Source of the DNA: Pantanalinema rosaneae
GTDB lineage: Bacteria > Cyanobacteriota > Cyanobacteriia > Leptolyngbyales > Leptolyngbyaceae
DNA length: 64,000 bases
Direction: 5' to 3'
Assembly: GCF_050753385.1 (NCBI RefSeq)
Contig: NZ_JBLZFZ010000017.1
Location: 1 to 64,000 of the forward strand
Shown here: one piece after another, positions 36,730 through 45,710 of the stretch
Layout: every line of letters starts with the position of its first letter
Numbering within the stretch: the first letter of the stretch is position 1
Translations under genes and position numbers: made by a program
Notes under the pieces: model-generated
Database searches by the model: none
Told to the model about the DNA's origin: nothing
Seen by the model: the letters and a program-made list of their open reading frames with translations, nothing else

Positions 36730-37287
36730 CTACTGTTCTAATGCATTGATCCGCTGCCACCAGCGATTTAGGGGGAAGTAGACAATCGGTGCCCACAGGC
36801 TACTGAGAATGGCGGAACTGAGAGCAATTAACTGATGGTACGTCCAAATATCAATCAATGAGCGATCGCCGCGAATACTGTACTGGATCGCCGTCACCGT
36901 TTCAGCCAGCACCGCCATGCCAAACGCGATCAATGCCACTGAAATAAAATCTTCTTGTAAGTAACGTTCTTTGCGCAGCCGAGCCGTGAGAATCCCCACC
37001 AGCATCAAGCTAAAAATATGGGTCGGTGCATGGGCAGTCATGCCATCTTGAATCAACCCCAACACTAACCCGGCGATCGCTCCCTGAAACACGGTGCGCT
37101 TGACACTCCAGGTCACGACCCAAATCAGCAACCAGTTAGGGGCGATCCCTGCCAGTTCCATTCCCGGTAATCGCGTCGGCAAGATCAATAAACACAGTAA
37201 CACTGAGCCTACTGTCACCGCACCATTCAGGAGTAGCCGTTTCGTCGGATCATCCCGCAACACACTAAAAAAATTACGCTTGAACAT
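36730..37287 (-). CDS. mreD: Rod shape-determining protein MreD
   Basis: 185 residues from ATG 37287, which shares one base with the mreC stop (TGATG); a GTG codon before it is also in frame. Five to six membrane helices make up almost the whole protein, and the region PNWLLIWVVTWSVKR to GLVLGLIQDGM matches MreD. It works with MreC, RodA and PBP2 in cell elongation. It is the last gene in the leftward mreB-mreC-mreD set. Confidence 0.9.
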   Translation of the reverse strand: MFKRNFFSVLRDDPTKRLLLNGAVTVGSVLLCLLILPTRLPGMELAGIAPNWLLIWVVTWSVKRTVFQGAIAGLVLGLIQDGMTAHAPTHIFSLMLVGILTARLRKERYLQEDFISVALIAFGMAVLAETVTAIQYSIRGDRSLIDIWTYHQLIALSSAILSSLWAPIVYFPLNRWWQRINALEQ

Positions 37288-38063
37288 CACGGCTCAGAAG
37301 AGGAATCATCGGGAGTCGGTAAAGACTGGGTATGGGGATAAATTACCACCCACTCCAAAGAACTCATCGGCGTAGACAATTCTACAACCGCTTCTGGGGC
37401 GGGACTTTTACTCAAATCAACCGACTCAATCCGCCCGATCGGCAAGCCCGCCGGAAATAGCTGACTCAATGCCGACGTGGTCACCACATCGCCCCGGCGC
37501 ACATCAGGCACTTTATCAAAAAACTCCATCACCGCGCGGTTAGAAGATTTTCCCCGGATATAGCCCATATAGCGGCTGCGGCTGACGGTCACCCCCGCCT
37601 GACTGGATGGGTCACTTAAGAGCAAGACTCGGCTCGTATTGGGTGTAACACTGACTACACGCCCTACCACCCCCCCCGGAGCCGTCACGATATAGCCCAC
37701 CTTCACCCCATCCTGGCTACCACGACCCAAAATCATGTGTTGCCACCAGTGATCCGCACTCCGACCAACGACAGGTGCCGCCACACCCGATTTGGAGTTT
37801 TTAGACACATAGCCCAAAAGCTCCTTCAGTCGTTGATTTTGACTTTCCATTTCCGTCAGCCGTTGCTGCAACTCAGCCATCTGGGCGTTGAGCAACAAGG
37901 TTTGCTTCTCAGGATTGGCTTGAAACGGGCGAGTAAAAAGCTGATAGACCTCAAATAGAACAGCGCCTTGGGTCTGTCGCAGGAGCAAAGCGCCCCCCAG
38001 AGCCAGACTGACCAAAACAATCTGTAGTCGGTGTCGATCCCACCAGCGACGCAGTGTATACAT
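37287..38063 (-). CDS. mreC: Rod shape-determining protein MreC
   Basis: 258 residues. A short cytosolic N-terminus, one membrane helix (about 11-28), a coiled coil at about 50-85 (LLNAQMAELQQRLTEMESQNQRLKELLGY) and beta-barrel domains ending in a Ser/Pro-rich tail. PVVGRSADHWWQHMILGRGSQDGVKVG and VLLLSDPSSQAGVTV are typical. MreC forms periplasmic assemblies that activate the elongation synthase. It overlaps mreD by one base and follows mreB after 138 bases, where a palindrome occurs. Confidence 0.95.
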   Translation of the reverse strand: MYTLRRWWDRHRLQIVLVSLALGGALLLRQTQGAVLFEVYQLFTRPFQANPEKQTLLLNAQMAELQQRLTEMESQNQRLKELLGYVSKNSKSGVAAPVVGRSADHWWQHMILGRGSQDGVKVGYIVTAPGGVVGRVVSVTPNTSRVLLLSDPSSQAGVTVSRSRYMGYIRGKSSNRAVMEFFDKVPDVRRGDVVTTSALSQLFPAGLPIGRIESVDLSKSPAPEAVVELSTPMSSLEWVVIYPHTQSLPTPDDSSSEP

Positions 38064-38176
38064 TCAAAGAGAAGGGTAGCTGGGTTTGGAGACAAGCAAG
38101 GTGGCAATTGAGCGATCTTCAGCGAATCAGGTTGCCATCAACCGTGATTAATGATCCTCAACAAGAACTGTCGATC

Positions 38177-38190
38177 GGAGCGATCGCTCC
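38177..38190. other. HIP1-centred 14-bp palindrome between mreB and mreC
   Basis: GGAGCGATCGCTCC is a perfect palindrome with a HIP1 octamer at its centre, 11 bases past the mreB stop. With no loop bases it is not a good RNA hairpin by itself; it could form a short stem and lower expression of mreCD relative to mreB, or be simply a HIP1 site. Confidence 0.4.
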
Positions 38191-38201
38191 TGAAATGGGG
38201 G

Positions 38202-39239
38202 CTAGAAATGGCGAGAACGGCCGCTGAAGACCCGCTCCATTTGCTTGAAGTTTTCGAGAACACGACCTGTGCCTAAAACCACACAACTGAGAGGATCAGC
38301 CGCCACATGCACGACAATACCCGTTTCATGGCTGATCAGGGTATCCAGTCCTTTCAGCAGTGCCCCACCCCCTGCCAGCATAATACCGCGATCGATAATA
38401 TCTGCTGCCAGTTCGGGAGGAGTCCGTTCCAGGGTACGTTTCACGGCATCCACAATCACGGCTAGCGGTTCTGCCATACTTTCACGGATTTCGGCACTCT
38501 TGACTGAGACGGTACGGGGCAACCCAGACAACAAGTGCAGACCCCGTACTTCCATCTGAGCATCGTCGTCGATCGGATAGGCGGAACCGATCATAATCTT
38601 AATTTCTTCGGCGGTACGTTCCCCAATCACCAGGTTATGCACTTTCTTCATGTATTGCGAAATCGATTCGCTCAGTTCGTCTCCCGCTACCCGAACCGAT
38701 TCGCTCAATACGGTACCTTGCAAACTCAGGACAGCCACTTCCGTGGTTCCACCCCCAATATCAATGATCATGTTGCCTGTGGGTTCAGCCACGGGTAGAC
38801 CCGCCCCGATCGCAGCCGCCACCGGCTCATCAATCAGATAGACATCCCGAGCCCCTGCTTGAGCCGCCGCATCCATCACCGCCCGTCGTTCTACCCCAGT
38901 TACCCCGCTCGGAATCCCAATCACAATCCGGGGGGCTACCAGCGTTTTGCCTTCATTCACCCGAGCAATGAAGTGCTTCAGCATCATTTCAGCGGTATCA
39001 AAGTCGGCGATTACCCCATCCCGCAACGGTCGCAGTGCTACGACATTACCGGGAGTCCGACCTAACATGCGTTTGGCATCTTCTCCGACTGCCAGGGGCA
39101 CTTTTTCATCCTGGTCGATCGCGACTACCGAAGGCTCCTGAAGCACAATACCTTTCCCAGACACGAAAACTAGTGTGTTTGCCGTGCCCAGGTCAATACC
39201 CATGTCCCGTGAAAGAGAGAATCGACTAAAAAGACCCAC
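38202..39239 (-). CDS. mreB: Rod shape-determining protein MreB
   Basis: 345 residues, actin-like. It polymerises under the membrane and positions the elongation machinery. The phosphate-1 loop MGIDLGTANTLVF, the central NMIDIGGGTTEVAVLSL phosphate-2 loop and the adenosine motif GIMLAGGGALLKG are intact. The start is GTG 39239; an ATG at codon 13 would remove the amphipathic N-terminal helix (MGLFSRFS), which is important for membrane binding, so the upstream start is preferred. It is first of mreBCD. Confidence 0.97.
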   Translation of the reverse strand: MGLFSRFSLSRDMGIDLGTANTLVFVSGKGIVLQEPSVVAIDQDEKVPLAVGEDAKRMLGRTPGNVVALRPLRDGVIADFDTAEMMLKHFIARVNEGKTLVAPRIVIGIPSGVTGVERRAVMDAAAQAGARDVYLIDEPVAAAIGAGLPVAEPTGNMIIDIGGGTTEVAVLSLQGTVLSESVRVAGDELSESISQYMKKVHNLVIGERTAEEIKIMIGSAYPIDDDAQMEVRGLHLLSGLPRTVSVKSAEIRESMAEPLAVIVDAVKRTLERTPPELAADIIDRGIMLAGGGALLKGLDTLISHETGIVVHVAADPLSCVVLGTGRVLENFKQMERVFSGRSRHF

Positions 39240-39705
39240 TAGCCCCTATGCCTCAAAGTAATAACGAACAGTGCGTAACCGTGAATGGAATCAAGCTTGG
39301 ATTTTATTACGTTTTCGATCATGAGTCTAGCTTGTTATCCATTTTCTGTGATCCAGGTTTTCTGCCACAGACATGACCCAATTTTGTTGGCGACAACCGC
39401 CAAAACCCTGACCAGATAGACCAAGTAGACGATCGCAGTGATACCACTGAGGTGAATTGAATCAAGCTATCACCAGCATTCACCACCGCAAAACTAACAT
39501 CAGGACACCCCATTTAATTGTTAGAAGTTTATTATCAAACTTGACTAATTTGATAAAAGCAGCTAACAGATCATTCGTTGCCAGTCCCCAGCCTTCAGGG
39601 TACACTTGTACCAGTCTATTCAACTAGAACTCCTTTAGAATTGAGTTCAATTTTTGGGTTAGCGTCGTCAGCATATCCCTATCTTAGTGTTTTTGTGGAA
39701 GGATT
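39240..39705. other. Divergent control region between mreB and ssb
   Basis: 466 bases. It contains a LexA-box match (listed separately), a hairpin TTGGCG-N5-CGCCAA at 39387-39403, and an inverted pair GAACTC...GAGTTC at 39627-39648. The region is AT-rich with no convincing gene; a short minus-strand frame at 39319-39513 lacks coding character. The mreB and ssb promoters must lie here. Confidence 0.5.
39599..39612. promoter_or_regulatory. LexA-box match upstream of ssb
   Basis: GGTACACTTGTACC is a near-perfect palindrome (GGTACA-CT-TGTACC). It fits the cyanobacterial LexA pattern RGTAC-N3-DGTWCB at every constrained position, as I recall that pattern. It lies 94 bases before the ssb start, in a position suited to repression. 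SOS control of ssb is established in many bacteria. Confidence 0.65.
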
Positions 39706-40074
39706 ATGAGCCTGAATTCTGTTACGTTGGTGGGTCGCGTCGGCGGAGAACCCGATGTGAAGTATTTCGAGTCTGGCAGTGTTGTATGTACCTTGACTCT
39801 AGCGGTCAATCGATTTAGCCGCAATCAAGAGCAGCCGGATTGGTTCAATTTAGAACTGTGGGGGCGCACGGCTGAGGTTGCTGCCAATTATGTTCGTAAA
39901 GGCAGTTTGATTGGAGTGTCCGGATCACTGAAGTTTGAATACTGGCGCGATCGGAACACGGGAGCCAATCGCTCGAAGCCAGTGATCCGGGTAGAACGGA
40001 TGGAACTATTAGGATCAAAGCGGGATAGTGATGCCAGTATGTCCGGCAGCGACGTTTATCAGGAAGAGTTTTAG
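39706..40074 (+). CDS. ssb: Single-stranded DNA-binding protein
   Basis: 122 residues, one OB-fold. The opening SLNSVTLVGRVGGEPDVKYFESG and the DWFNLELWGRTAEVAANYVRKGSLIGVSG region are classic SSB. The C-terminus is short and ends in Glu-Glu-Phe rather than the usual acidic DDDIPF tip, so recruitment of partner proteins may differ, as in other short cyanobacterial SSBs. It coats single-stranded DNA in replication and repair. A LexA-box match lies 94 bases upstream. Its stop overlaps by 4 bases with the convergent SIMPL gene. Confidence 0.95.
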   Translation: MSLNSVTLVGRVGGEPDVKYFESGSVVCTLTLAVNRFSRNQEQPDWFNLELWGRTAEVAANYVRKGSLIGVSGSLKFEYWRDRNTGANRSKPVIRVERMELLGSKRDSDASMSGSDVYQEEF

Positions 40075-40850
40075 TAACTAATCTGTAGCGTTACCGAGGC
40101 ATCGACCTGCTGTTCACCCCCAATTACCGGAGTAGAGGCAAAATCCTGCTTAGCCATCTCTGCCATCGGCAGGGGACGGGGCGGGGGGGCATAGGCTCCA
40201 TTCACCTGAATGCCAACAATTTCTTGGGCGGTAAACCCCAGTGAACTTAAGACAGCTTCCGCCTGGGCTCTAGCTTCCTGGGTCGCTTCACGCAATGCCG
40301 CTTTTTGAGCCGTTGCGATCGCGGCATCCGTTGCCACAAAGCTAACACCATCGATCCGGGTGGCTCCAGCTTTCACGGCTTCATCCATCAATGCTCCGGC
40401 TTGATTAGTGGCAATCCGAAAACTGACAATGTTGCTAGCCGTATACCCCGTTAAGGTTTGAGTGCCATTGTCGTAGCGATAGGTAGGACTCAAGTTAATG
40501 CCAGTGGTTTCCAATTTCTCGACATTGCGGGATTTTAGGAGATTGATCACGGCGGTCGATCGCTGAGCCACCTGTTGTTGTACCTCTTCGGCAGTTTTGC
40601 CCTGCGCCTCCACCCCTAAGCGTACCTGGGTCAAGGTTGTTGCCACCATTTCAGTGCCGCGTCCGGTGACGGTAATAGTTCGTAACATTCTTTCCTGGGT
40701 TGGTCGAATCTGAGCAATTTGATCTGGAGCCAATTTTGGTGCTGTTAACCCCGGTGATGCGATCAAGAGACTAAAACATCCGACTGCCACTGCCAATAGT
40801 TTGAAGGCACGATCGTGGCGGCGTTCAGGGTTCGGTAGAAGGTGATTCAT
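40071..40850 (-). CDS. SIMPL-domain (DUF541) exported protein
   Basis: 259 residues from the internal ATG (MNHLLPNPERR); four more residues precede it from a GTG at about 40862. A signal peptide follows (AFKLLAVAVGCFSLLIASPGLTA). The mature domain has the SIMPL pattern: ITVTGRGTEMVATTLTQVRLGVEAQGKTAEE, GINLSPTYRYDNG and GYTASNIVSFR. Members are periplasmic or outer-membrane proteins of uncertain function, sometimes linked to oxidative stress. It is convergent with ssb. Confidence 0.88.
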   Translation of the reverse strand: MNHLLPNPERRHDRAFKLLAVAVGCFSLLIASPGLTAPKLAPDQIAQIRPTQERMLRTITVTGRGTEMVATTLTQVRLGVEAQGKTAEEVQQQVAQRSTAVINLLKSRNVEKLETTGINLSPTYRYDNGTQTLTGYTASNIVSFRIATNQAGALMDEAVKAGATRIDGVSFVATDAAIATAQKAALREATQEARAQAEAVLSSLGFTAQEIVGIQVNGAYAPPPRPLPMAEMAKQDFASTPVIGGEQQVDASVTLQISY

Positions 40851-41037
40851 AGTTCTCCTCACGAGAGCAGTCGTTCATAGTTCTGTATACTTCTACTCTG
40901 TCATTGGGGCGGAGACAGCGATCGCTGGTTACGCTTTTCGCTACATCGGCAAAACATCTCCCTCAGATCAGAACTTGATTTCAGAAAAAAATGGCAGGAT
41001 CGAACCAGGCTAAATTCTAGGGATACCACCAAAATCT

Positions 41038-42021
41038 ATGTCTGCGATCGTGGTTGAGAACTTAAGCAAAGTGTATCCTGTTGCCGTGAAAGAGCCGGGA
41101 CTGAAGGGCACTATCCAGCACTTTTTCCATCGCACCTATCGAGCCGTTAACGCCGTCCAGGCAATTTCCTTTGAGATTGAGCCGGGAGAGGTGGTGGGGT
41201 TCCTGGGAGCTAATGGAGCAGGCAAAACCACTACGCTCAAGATGCTGACGGGGTTAATTCATCCCTCCAGTGGGCGGGTCAATGTGGCGGGATACACGCC
41301 GTTTCAGCGCAAAGCCGGATTTCTGAAAAAAATTACCCTGGTGATGGGGCAAAAACAGCAGTTGATTTGGGATTTGCCCGCCCTGGACTCGTTGCGGATT
41401 AATGCCGCCGTGTATAACATTCCCGATCGACAATTTCAGCAACAGGTGAGTGAACTGACAGAAATGCTGGCGTTAGAAGGCAAGCTGACCCAACCTGTGC
41501 GTAAGTTATCGCTGGGTGAACGCATGAAAGCCGAATTGCTCGCTGCCCTGGTGCATCAACCGCAAGTGTTGTTTCTGGATGAGCCAACGCTGGGGTTAGA
41601 TGTCAACGCGCAGGTGAGTGTCCGCGAATTTTTGCGGGAGTATAACCAGCGGTTCGGGGCAACGGTTTTACTCACCAGCCATTACATGGCAGACATTACC
41701 GCCTTGTGTCAGCGAGTGCTGGTGATTCACCAGGGTCAGTTAATTTATGACGGTAGCCTGGAAGGGTTGGTCGATCGCTTTGCCCCCTGCCGCGAGGTTA
41801 AAGTCGAACTTACCCAGTCCTATCCAGCCGAGAAATTGGCATTATATGCCGATATAGAAGCGATCGAAGGACAGATGGTGCGCTTTTTAGTGCCGCAAGA
41901 AACGCTGACCCGTACCGTCGCTAAAATTCTGACGGATTTGGAGGTGATCGATTTGGCGGTAACGGAACCCCCGATCGAGGAAGTGATCGGACGGGTGCTG
42001 AAGGCAGGACTGGCAGGCTAG
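41038..42021 (+). CDS. ABC-2 family exporter ATP-binding protein
   Basis: 327 residues. Walker A is GANGAGKTT, Walker B VLFLDEPTLGLD, the signature is LSLGERMKAELLAAL, and the switch histidine is in LLTSHYMADI. The insert before Walker A (HFFHRTYRAVNAVQAIS) marks the COG4586 type of ABC-2 ATPase, which usually works with two different permeases (COG4587 and COG3694). Only one permease follows here, so the second is either elsewhere or replaced by a homodimer. The substrate is unknown. Confidence 0.9.
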   Translation: MSAIVVENLSKVYPVAVKEPGLKGTIQHFFHRTYRAVNAVQAISFEIEPGEVVGFLGANGAGKTTTLKMLTGLIHPSSGRVNVAGYTPFQRKAGFLKKITLVMGQKQQLIWDLPALDSLRINAAVYNIPDRQFQQQVSELTEMLALEGKLTQPVRKLSLGERMKAELLAALVHQPQVLFLDEPTLGLDVNAQVSVREFLREYNQRFGATVLLTSHYMADITALCQRVLVIHQGQLIYDGSLEGLVDRFAPCREVKVELTQSYPAEKLALYADIEAIEGQMVRFLVPQETLTRTVAKILTDLEVIDLAVTEPPIEEVIGRVLKAGLAG

Positions 42022-42103
42022 TGGCTCCAGCCAGGGACGACCCCAGTTACCGACGAACAAACTTCCCGCCAAATTTTCCTAACCATTCACTCAGTGCCCT
42101 CGC

Positions 42104-42892
42104 ATGAACCGCATTTTTCGTCTTAGCCATACCATTCTGTCGGTGTATTACGCTTACATGCTGGAGTACCGCGCAGAACTGCTGTTTTGGGTGCTGTCTG
42201 GATCACTGCCAATTATTTTGATGGGGATTTGGACACAAGCTGCCCAAAGTGGACAGTTCGGCTTAAGTGCGATCGACTTTGCCCGATATTTTATTGCCGT
42301 GTTTATGGTGCGACAATTCACAGTCGTTTGGGTAATTTGGGAATTTGAACGGGAAATTGTCGAAGGTAAATTGTCCTTTCGCCTGCTGCAACCTTTAAAT
42401 CCGTTCTGGCATCATTTCGCCTCTCACTTTGCGGAACGCTTTGCCCGTCTACCCTTTGCCTTCGGCTTACTGGCGCTATTCTTCTGGCTCTATCCCAGTG
42501 CCTTTTGGCTGCCCACATTCGGTAATTTAATCAGCTTTACGATCGCCGTCATATTAGCGTTTGGGCTGCGGTTTCTGATGCAATATACCCTATCTATGTT
42601 TGCCTTTTGGACTGAGCGAGCCAGTGCCTTAGAACAGTTTTCATTTTTGTTCTATTTATTCCTGTCTGGAATTGTTGCCCCCTTAGAAGAATTTCCTCCC
42701 TTAATGCGAGAGATTGTGTTGTGGACACCATTTCCCTACATGATCTATTTCCCTGCCAGTTTAATTGTGGGTTTACCCGTTAATTTTGGGCGTGGCATCC
42801 TGGTGATGCTCGGTTGGGGCATTGTATTTCTCCTAATCTGTCGCTGGTTGTGGCAAAAAGGACTGCGGCAATATTCCGGGATGGGGGCATAA
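42104..42892 (+). CDS. ABC-2 type permease
   Basis: 262 residues with six membrane helices. The opening RLSHTILSVYYAYMLEYRAELLFWVLSG, FEREIVEGKLSFRLLQPLNP and the late LWTPFPYMIYFPASLIVG motifs match uncharacterised ABC-2 permeases of COG3694/COG4587. It lies 82 bases after its ATPase. The expected sister permease is not next to it; the following genes concern an amidase and signalling. Confidence 0.88.
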   Translation: MNRIFRLSHTILSVYYAYMLEYRAELLFWVLSGSLPIILMGIWTQAAQSGQFGLSAIDFARYFIAVFMVRQFTVVWVIWEFEREIVEGKLSFRLLQPLNPFWHHFASHFAERFARLPFAFGLLALFFWLYPSAFWLPTFGNLISFTIAVILAFGLRFLMQYTLSMFAFWTERASALEQFSFLFYLFLSGIVAPLEEFPPLMREIVLWTPFPYMIYFPASLIVGLPVNFGRGILVMLGWGIVFLLICRWLWQKGLRQYSGMGA

Positions 42893-43183
42893 TTGGTTAG
42901 AGTAGCTCTGCTAATTAAGCCCACCTCGATCGGGGATAAAACTCTAAAATACTGTGTATTTTTCTACACTTACTCTGCGGCTTGAACCCGGAATAAAGGA
43001 TGAAGCTAGTCAAGCTAACTGAGTGAGCTTTTACGTTTAGTTACAAGTAGTAAGGAAGCTTTGCAGAGAATGATTATCAGATTGTTTTAGAAAACATTTT
43101 TCGTGGAATTGTTACAGCGATCGCTCGATTTTGGGTGAGTATGGGACAGTCATCATTGATGATCTATATTCCGCAGCATCCCT

Positions 43184-44488
43184 ATGGCAGACCATGAGCA
43201 TCATCATTCGGAACCTTGCTCCTCCCATAGCCCCCCTCCGCCCGATCCTGCCTCCCCATCTGAAGCCGATCCCCAGGCAGGTGAGCAGTTTTTAGACGAG
43301 CATCCTCAGTACCTCTCCCGCCAATCGCGTCGTGCCTTTCTCGCCTCCGCCGGAGCCTTAGCGGCAATCACCACAAGCTGTACTCAAGGTATCTCCCGCG
43401 ATCGCGAAGCAGCCAAACAAGAAATGCCTGTGATCGGAGAAGCCATCCGTAGTGCGGGTAATTTTCATACCTTAAAAGCCACCTCCAAAACCTGCTTTTG
43501 GGGCTTTTTTGATAAAACGTTGCCCCCGATTTTGACGATCGAATCCGGGGATATTGTTTACGTGGAAGCTCTCACCCACCATGCTGGGGATGCCCCCGAT
43601 TTACTCATGGACGATGGGGTTCGGGAAGTTTATGACAAATTGACTGATCGCGGCCCTGGGGTACATATCATGACCGGACCGATCGCCGTTAAAGGCGCAG
43701 AACCGGGCGATACCTTGATGGTACGGATTCTCAACACCCAGCCACGCTTACCCTATGGCAGCAATGCCGCCGCCCACTGGGGCTACTTATACAACACCTT
43801 CAAAAAAGAACGGGTCACGATTTACCGACTGGATTCGTTAGCCGGGTGGGCACAACCCATCTTTGGCTACGACTTCAAGGGGCTACCCCTCTACAACAAA
43901 CCTGGGTTTATTACTGAACCCGATCAATCCGCCCGTCAACCGTTCAAAGCCAGAGTTGCCATTCCCATGCGCCCCCATTTTGGTGTGATGGGCGTGGCTC
44001 CGGCAGAAAGTGGTCGGATCAACAGTATTCCGCCCGGGCCCTTCGGTGGCAATATCGACAACTGGCGGATTGGGGCGGGAGCTACCATGTACTATCCCGT
44101 GTTTAACAAGGGAGCCAACTTCTTTGTCGGGGATCCCCACATGGCACAAGGAGATGCGGAACTGAATGGCACTGCGATCGAAGCGTCACTCAATGCTTTT
44201 TTGCAAATCTTCATTCTCAAAGACTTTCCAATCACCAACCCCCTCCTGGAAACCGAGTCCCACTGGATTACCCACGGGTTTAATGAGGATTTGAATAAAG
44301 CGATGCGGCAAAGTGCCGAACAAATGATTGATTTTCTTCAAACCAAGAAAAAGATTAGTGCGGATGAGGCTTATAGCATTATTTCTACCGGAGTTGATTT
44401 TACAGTGACTCAGGTGGTGGATATCCGTCAGGGATGCCATGCGGCACTGCCCAAAAATATCTTCCTACCCAGTTCCTATTCTGGATAA
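43184..44488 (+). CDS. Exported acetamidase/formamidase-family protein
   Basis: 434 residues. A Tat signal is present: twin arginine in SRQSRRAFLASAGALAA (R49-R50), with a possible lipoprotein cysteine C66 (TTSC). Before it is an unusual 40-residue His-, Ser- and Pro-rich leader (ADHEHHHSE). The mature part follows the FmdA/AmdA fold (SGDIVYVEALTHH, GPIAVKGAEPGDTLMV, the late GDPHMAQGDAELNGTAIE metal-site region). Characterised members hydrolyse formamide or acetamide in the cytosol, so an exported version is notable; the true substrate is unknown. About 290 bases of apparent promoter region precede it. Confidence 0.85.
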   Translation: MADHEHHHSEPCSSHSPPPPDPASPSEADPQAGEQFLDEHPQYLSRQSRRAFLASAGALAAITTSCTQGISRDREAAKQEMPVIGEAIRSAGNFHTLKATSKTCFWGFFDKTLPPILTIESGDIVYVEALTHHAGDAPDLLMDDGVREVYDKLTDRGPGVHIMTGPIAVKGAEPGDTLMVRILNTQPRLPYGSNAAAHWGYLYNTFKKERVTIYRLDSLAGWAQPIFGYDFKGLPLYNKPGFITEPDQSARQPFKARVAIPMRPHFGVMGVAPAESGRINSIPPGPFGGNIDNWRIGAGATMYYPVFNKGANFFVGDPHMAQGDAELNGTAIEASLNAFLQIFILKDFPITNPLLETESHWITHGFNEDLNKAMRQSAEQMIDFLQTKKKISADEAYSIISTGVDFTVTQVVDIRQGCHAALPKNIFLPSSYSG

Positions 44489-44608
44489 CACCCATACGGG
44501 TCATCTAGCCGCTACGGAAATTCCCGAAAATTGCTGATGTAAGTTCTTTTTAATCCACCTAGAGTCAAGTCATCCAGCTCCGTTATTATTGTTTCGCCTA
44601 AGGCTGGC

Positions 44609-45607
44609 ATGGCAAACCCTATAGCTCTCACGAAATATTTGATTTTGGCAGTTCTGACCGGTGCGATGGTCAGTTGTAGCGGTATCGGTGGCGAACAGGA
44701 TCGGCAAGTTGCCGGTAATTTCAAAGTTGCCGCCATTCTGCCGGGGGAAATTAACGATCAGAGCTGGGGGCAGTCCACCCACCAAGGCTTGCAACTGATC
44801 GAAAAACAATTAATTGCTGAAAGTGCTTACACGAGCGGATCTGCTGGACAATCCACACCCCAACTGGAGAATACCTTCCGGCAATATGCGGAACAGGGGT
44901 TTGATTTTGTTTTAGGTCAAAGTGGAGACTATATTCCAGCCTTAGAAGCGATCGCCAAGCAGTTTCCTCGCACTAAGTTCGCTGTGCTGGACTCCTATTC
45001 TGGTAACAATTTCAATTTTGGCAGTTTGTCCTTTAGAAATGGTGAATTAGGGTATTTATCCGGCACGATCGCAGCACTCAAATCGAAAACCCATAAAATC
45101 TCGTTTATCGGCGGTGTAGAATCGGCAGCCGCCCGGGAAGTGGCTGTTTTATTTGAACGCGGCGCTAAAGCCATGCGACCCGATATGCAAGTCAGCATCC
45201 GCTGGTTAGGACAGACTGCCGATCCAGCGATCGCCAAAATTATGGCACAAGCCGAAATTCAGGCAGGTAGTGATGTGCTGCTGGTACGTGCCGAACAGAC
45301 CAGTACAGCCATTCATCAACTGGCAAAGGAACGACAGATTTACACGATCGGCTGGGTCAAGGATTGCTATAACCTGGCTCCGGGTACCGTGATCACCAGC
45401 GGCATTCAACGAGTACCAGAATTATTGCTACACGGGGCAACCTTAGTCCGCCAGGGACGCTGGGAAGGCAAACAATACAAATTTGGCTTGCGGGAAGGGG
45501 TACAAGATCTGGCAGCCTTTCGGGGCACACTAACCTCAGAGGAAGAAGATACTGTTAACCAGATCAAAACCGATATTCTGACTGGAAAAATTGACGTTTC
45601 ACTATAA
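44609..45607 (+). CDS. BMP/PnrA-type substrate-binding lipoprotein
   Basis: 332 residues. A signal peptide ends at a probable lipoprotein cysteine (AMVSC). The body follows the BMP family (Med/PnrA/TmpC), whose studied members bind nucleosides: AAILPGEINDQSWGQSTHQGLQL, QGFDFVLGQSGDYIPALEAIA, NGELGYLSGTIAALKSK and GWVKDCYNLAPGTVITSG. No ABC ATPase or permease of the nucleoside type is near; instead two histidine kinases follow in the same direction, 103 bases on and beyond. That suggests it may feed a signalling receptor rather than, or as well as, a transporter. Confidence 0.88.
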   Translation: MANPIALTKYLILAVLTGAMVSCSGIGGEQDRQVAGNFKVAAILPGEINDQSWGQSTHQGLQLIEKQLIAESAYTSGSAGQSTPQLENTFRQYAEQGFDFVLGQSGDYIPALEAIAKQFPRTKFAVLDSYSGNNFNFGSLSFRNGELGYLSGTIAALKSKTHKISFIGGVESAAAREVAVLFERGAKAMRPDMQVSIRWLGQTADPAIAKIMAQAEIQAGSDVLLVRAEQTSTAIHQLAKERQIYTIGWVKDCYNLAPGTVITSGIQRVPELLLHGATLVRQGRWEGKQYKFGLREGVQDLAAFRGTLTSEEEDTVNQIKTDILTGKIDVSL

Positions 45608-45710
45608 GTCAGCGTCGGGCAATGCAGCTTTTATCAAGGCTCTCAGCTTGATCGATACTACGGTTTGTTGGTCTGCTTGTCAGTTCAATGCGTTGCAGAA
45701 GGAGAGTTTC

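Noticed and set aside
39319..39513. 64-residue minus frame upstream of mreB
   Set aside because: No ribosome site or family resemblance; it lies in a control region.
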